Source: G965240365 sp965240365 (GTDB lineage: Bacteria; Pseudomonadota; Gammaproteobacteria; Eutrophobiales; Eutrophobiaceae). Taken from it: a stretch of 64,000 nucleotides of DNA. The first letter of the stretch is position 1, and each line of letters opens with the position of its first letter. Under the pieces are notes generated by a model. It was not told where the DNA came from. It searched no databases and saw only the letters and a list, made by a program, of their open reading frames with translations. The DNA lies in the NCBI GenBank assembly GCA_965240365.1, contig OZ251218.1, positions 1,240,001-1,304,000 on the forward strand, written 5' to 3'. Below are positions 61,492 to 64,000 of the stretch, piece after piece. A program made the translations under genes and the position numbers.

Positions 61492-62300
61492 GCCGCGGCC
61501 TTGACGTAGATCGGCCCGTTGGCCTCATTTTGCACGAGTTCAAGCAGGGAGTCCTTGACCAGTTGCAGGATGGCCAGCAGCGAGACAATCACGCCGGCCC
61601 GGCCCTCTGCAAGGTCAAATAGCGCTTCAAAGCCGGTAAATTTATCCGGCCCGGCCTGTTCCAGTATGGCCGCCATCCTTTCCCGCACCGACAGCCCCTC
61701 GCGTTCAATCGTATGATGGGTGAACATATCGGCCCGCCGGATGACCTCGGCAAAGGCGGTCAGCACCGCATCCAGCGACACCTCCGGCGGCTTCTGCCCG
61801 ATCTGGCGGGCCGGGAATTCCGCCACGGCCACGAACAGGTCACGCTCCAGCCGCAGCAGCCCGTCCAGCTTGTCGGCGGCCTGCTTGTAGCGCTCATATT
61901 CCTGCAGGCGGCGCACGAGTTCCGCGCGCGGGTCTTCCTCTTCCCCGGCCTCGCTCTGGCGCGGCAACAGCAGGCGCGACTTGATCTCGGCCAGCATCGC
62001 CGCCATCAGCAGGTATTCGCCCGCCAGTTCGAGCCGCAGGATGTCCATCAATTCGATATAGCCCATGTATTGCTCGGTAATTTTGGCCAGCGGGATATCG
62101 AGAATGTCAATGTTCTGGCGCTTGATCAGATAGAGCAGCAGATCCAGCGGCCCCTCGAACGCCTCCAGAAAGACCTCCAGCGCATCCGGCGGAATATACA
62201 GATCCCTGGGCAGTTCCGTGACCGGCAGGCCCCGGACAATGGCCAGCGGCGGGGCGGGCGGGCCGGCCGCGACGCCGGCCGTTTCATTTTCCACGTTCAT
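61488..62300 (-). CDS. scpA: Segregation and condensation protein ScpA
   Basis: The protein has 270 residues. LEAFEGPLDLLLYLIKRQNI, then DILDIPLAKITEQYMGYIEL and AGEYLLMAAMLAEIKSRLLL are the highly conserved kleisin N-terminal region. The C-terminal winged helix binds the SMC head. It is 12 bases downstream of trpS and overlaps scpB. Confidence 0.96.
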   Translation of the reverse strand: MNVENETAGVAAGPPAPPLAIVRGLPVTELPRDLYIPPDALEVFLEAFEGPLDLLLYLIKRQNIDILDIPLAKITEQYMGYIELMDILRLELAGEYLLMAAMLAEIKSRLLLPRQSEAGEEEDPRAELVRRLQEYERYKQAADKLDGLLRLERDLFVAVAEFPARQIGQKPPEVSLDAVLTAFAEVIRRADMFTHHTIEREGLSVRERMAAILEQAGPDKFTGFEALFDLAEGRAGVIVSLLAILQLVKDSLLELVQNEANGPIYVKAAA

Positions 62301-62312
62301 CGGGCGCGGCCG

Positions 62313-63524
62313 CTAACGGTGGTTAAGGCCCATGGCCGCCCGCACCTCTTCCAGGGTCTCGCGGGCGACACCGCGCGCGGCCTCACAGCCGTCGGTGATA
62401 ATCCCGCGCACGGTTTCCTTGTCTTGTTCATATTCCAGCGCGCGCTCCCGGATCGGCGCCTGTTCCTTTAACACGGCCTCGATCAGCGGTTTTTTGCAGT
62501 CCACACAACCAATCCCGGCCGAGGTACAGCCGGCCATGACCCAGTCTTTGAGGTCGGCATCGGAGTATACCTGATGCAGCGCCCAAACCGGACATTTGTC
62601 CGGCTCGCCCGGGTCATTGCGGCGGATGCGGGCCGGGTCGGTCGGCATGGTGCGGATTTTATCCTCCACCACGCTCGGGTTTTCGCGCAGGGCGATGGTG
62701 TTGCCATAGGATTTCGACATCTTTTGCCCGTCCAGCCCCGGCATCTTTGAGGCCGGGGTCAACAGCGCCCGCGGTTCCGGGAAAATGGCCTTGCCGGCCC
62801 CGTCCAGATAACCCGACAGCCGCTCACGGTCGCCGATGCTGATATTTTGCTGTGATTCCAGCAGGGCGCGGGCCTTTTCCAGCGCCGGGGTTTCGCCTTG
62901 TTCCTGATAATTGCGGCGCAACTGATGATAGAGGCGCGCGTTTTTTTTGCCCATCTTTTTTATCGCCGCCTCAACCCTGGCCTCAAAGCCCGGCTCGCGC
63001 CCGTACAGATGATTAAAGCGGCGCACCACTTCGCGCGCCAGTTCGACATGAGACACCTGATCTTCACCCACCGGCACATAGCCGGCCTTGTAGATGATAA
63101 TGTCCGCGGTCTGTAACAGCGGATAACCCAGAAAGCCATAGGTCGTCAAGTCCTTGCTGCTCAGTTTCTCCTGTTGATCCTTGTAGCTCGGCACCCGCTC
63201 CAGCCAGCTTAGCGGGGTGCTCATGGATAACAGCAGATGCAACTCGGCGTGTTCCGGCACCCGGGACTGGATAAAGAGCCTGGCCGCGCCGGGGTTTATG
63301 CCGACCGCCAGCCAGTCGATGATCATATCCCAGACGCTTTTCTCAATGCTCGAAGGCTGCTCATACTCGGTGGTCAGGGCATGCCAGTCGGCGACAAAAA
63401 AGAAGCACTCGTATTCCTGCTGCAACGCCAGCCAGTTTTTGAGCACGCCATGATAATGGCCCAGATGCAAACGGCCCGTGGGGCGCATGCCCGACAGCAC
63501 CCGTTGCTTAACAGTTGAAGGCAA
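62313..63524 (-). CDS. trpS: Tryptophanyl-tRNA synthetase
   Basis: The protein has 403 residues, longer than the usual 330-340 because of an insertion around residues 170-240. Class I signatures are RPTGRLHLGHYHGVLKNW (HIGH-like) and DGQKMSKSYGN (KMSKS). The apparent start is TTG 63524 with GGGAG seven bases before. It charges tRNA-Trp and heads the trpS-scpA-scpB-rluB operon. A cysteine-containing C-terminal segment (CTSAGIGCVDCKK) is seen in this longer subgroup. Confidence 0.95.
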   Translation of the reverse strand: MPSTVKQRVLSGMRPTGRLHLGHYHGVLKNWLALQQEYECFFFVADWHALTTEYEQPSSIEKSVWDMIIDWLAVGINPGAARLFIQSRVPEHAELHLLLSMSTPLSWLERVPSYKDQQEKLSSKDLTTYGFLGYPLLQTADIIIYKAGYVPVGEDQVSHVELAREVVRRFNHLYGREPGFEARVEAAIKKMGKKNARLYHQLRRNYQEQGETPALEKARALLESQQNISIGDRERLSGYLDGAGKAIFPEPRALLTPASKMPGLDGQKMSKSYGNTIALRENPSVVEDKIRTMPTDPARIRRNDPGEPDKCPVWALHQVYSDADLKDWVMAGCTSAGIGCVDCKKPLIEAVLKEQAPIRERALEYEQDKETVRGIITDGCEAARGVARETLEEVRAAMGLNHR

Positions 63525-63681
63525 GCAGCGCTCTCCCGTGGTGATTTTTCAGAATATGAAATATGTAATGTGTCAAGCCGGCCAGTAAATGACCGGACGA
63601 GGCGCGGATTATACCCTATCTGTGCTGTCCGATTGATTTTTGGGTTAGAATGACGGTCTTGCTCATTCAAAACACGGACTT

Positions 63682-64000
63682 ATGAAATTTCTGTTTGATT
63701 TTTTCCCCCTGCTGGCGTTTTTCGTGGCGTTTTATCTGCCGGAAGACCGGGAACAGGGCATTTACCTAGCCACGGCCACCATTATGGTCGCCACCTTTAT
63801 ACAGATCGCCGCCTACTGGCTGCTCTACAGAAAGTTTGAAAAGATGCACCTGATCACCTTTGCGGTGGTGCTGGTCTTCGGCGCGCTGACCATCTATCTG
63901 CAGGACGAGCGCTTTATCAAATGGAAGCCCACGATCGTGAACTGGTGTTTTGCGCTGGCCTTCATCGGCAGCCATTTTATCGGTGACAAGACCCTGTTTC
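63682..64000 (+). CDS. yciB: Inner membrane septation-type protein YciB, N-terminal part
   Basis: The frame begins ATG 63682 and runs off the right edge after about 106 residues. MKFLFDFFPLLAFFVAFYLP and ATIMVATFIQIAAYWLLYRK, then TIYLQDERFIKWKPTIVNW, are characteristic of YciB/IspZ. The protein has several membrane helices and affects envelope integrity and septation. It is divergent from trpS. Confidence 0.95.
   Translation, partial: MKFLFDFFPLLAFFVAFYLPEDREQGIYLATATIMVATFIQIAAYWLLYRKFEKMHLITFAVVLVFGALTIYLQDERFIKWKPTIVNWCFALAFIGSHFIGDKTLF

Overview
The window looks like a chromosomal segment of a gammaproteobacterium. The sequence suggests this through conserved neighbourhoods: fxsA/cutA/dsbD/tlpA, trpS-scpA-scpB-rluB, tpiA-secG-tRNA-Leu, cysB beside a [4Fe-4S]-type cysH, djlA and yciB. 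The species cannot be named from the sequence alone. GC-rich core genes alternate with accessory islands, decayed genes and many palindromic intergenic repeats.

Layout. 0-4.2 kb: start of ppx, a SixA-like phosphatase, a CHAD protein overlapping a ParA-type ATPase, and a methyltransferase. 4.2-6.7 kb: a gene family triplicated in tandem, each repeat carrying its own promoter, followed by two genes of a possible conjugative-element remnant. 6.9-10.1 kb: a class A beta-lactamase with an RTG motif and a lipobox, a haloalkane-dehalogenase-like hydrolase, a TfoX-N protein, then scraps of a cytochrome c556 gene and of toxin-antitoxin genes. 10.1-17.2 kb: core genes (djlA, fxsA, cutA, dsbD, tlpA-like, metY). 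17.2-18.6 kb: repeat-rich DNA with a DUF4160/DUF2442 pair.

18.9-31.0 kb is an island for uptake and oxidation of a quaternary amine, most likely glycine betaine or a relative. It holds a glutamine amidotransferase, an osmoprotectant-type ABC transporter, an MmgE/PrpD protein, an FAD amine oxidase, a GbcA/GbcB-like Rieske oxygenase pair and a GlxA-type AraC regulator. Three of its promoter regions share a TGTCG-N16-TGTCG-like signal with 21-bp spacing. An IS4-family element (31.1-32.3 kb) and AT-rich small membrane-protein genes follow.

34-47 kb: a tungsten-type aldehyde oxidoreductase with a MoaD-like partner, a two-component system, and a tightly overlapping nine-gene membrane-lipid operon (desaturase, FAD oxidase, DUF1365, two CFA-type methyltransferases, DUF2878, DUF1295 and others) like those making cyclopropane, methyl-branched or furan fatty acids. 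47-50.3 kb: an EipA-like protein and a TonB-dependent siderophore receptor that is out of frame at two places, each a repeat tract (nine G and an 11-bp tandem repeat). It is either phase-variable or decaying.

50.9-64 kb: FmdB, YdcH, a TauE-type permease, cysB/cysH, a ComEA-like HhH protein, an orphan LuxR regulator, higBA, tRNA-Leu, secG, tpiA, an EndoIII-like glycosylase, rluB, scpB, scpA, trpS and the start of yciB. Several dispersed repeats stand out: a five-hairpin repeat of about 153 bp, a promoter-bearing leader of about 330 bp present twice, a MITE-like element of about 106 bp, and CCTGCCTGC palindromes, one of which appears to be split by the IS4 element.
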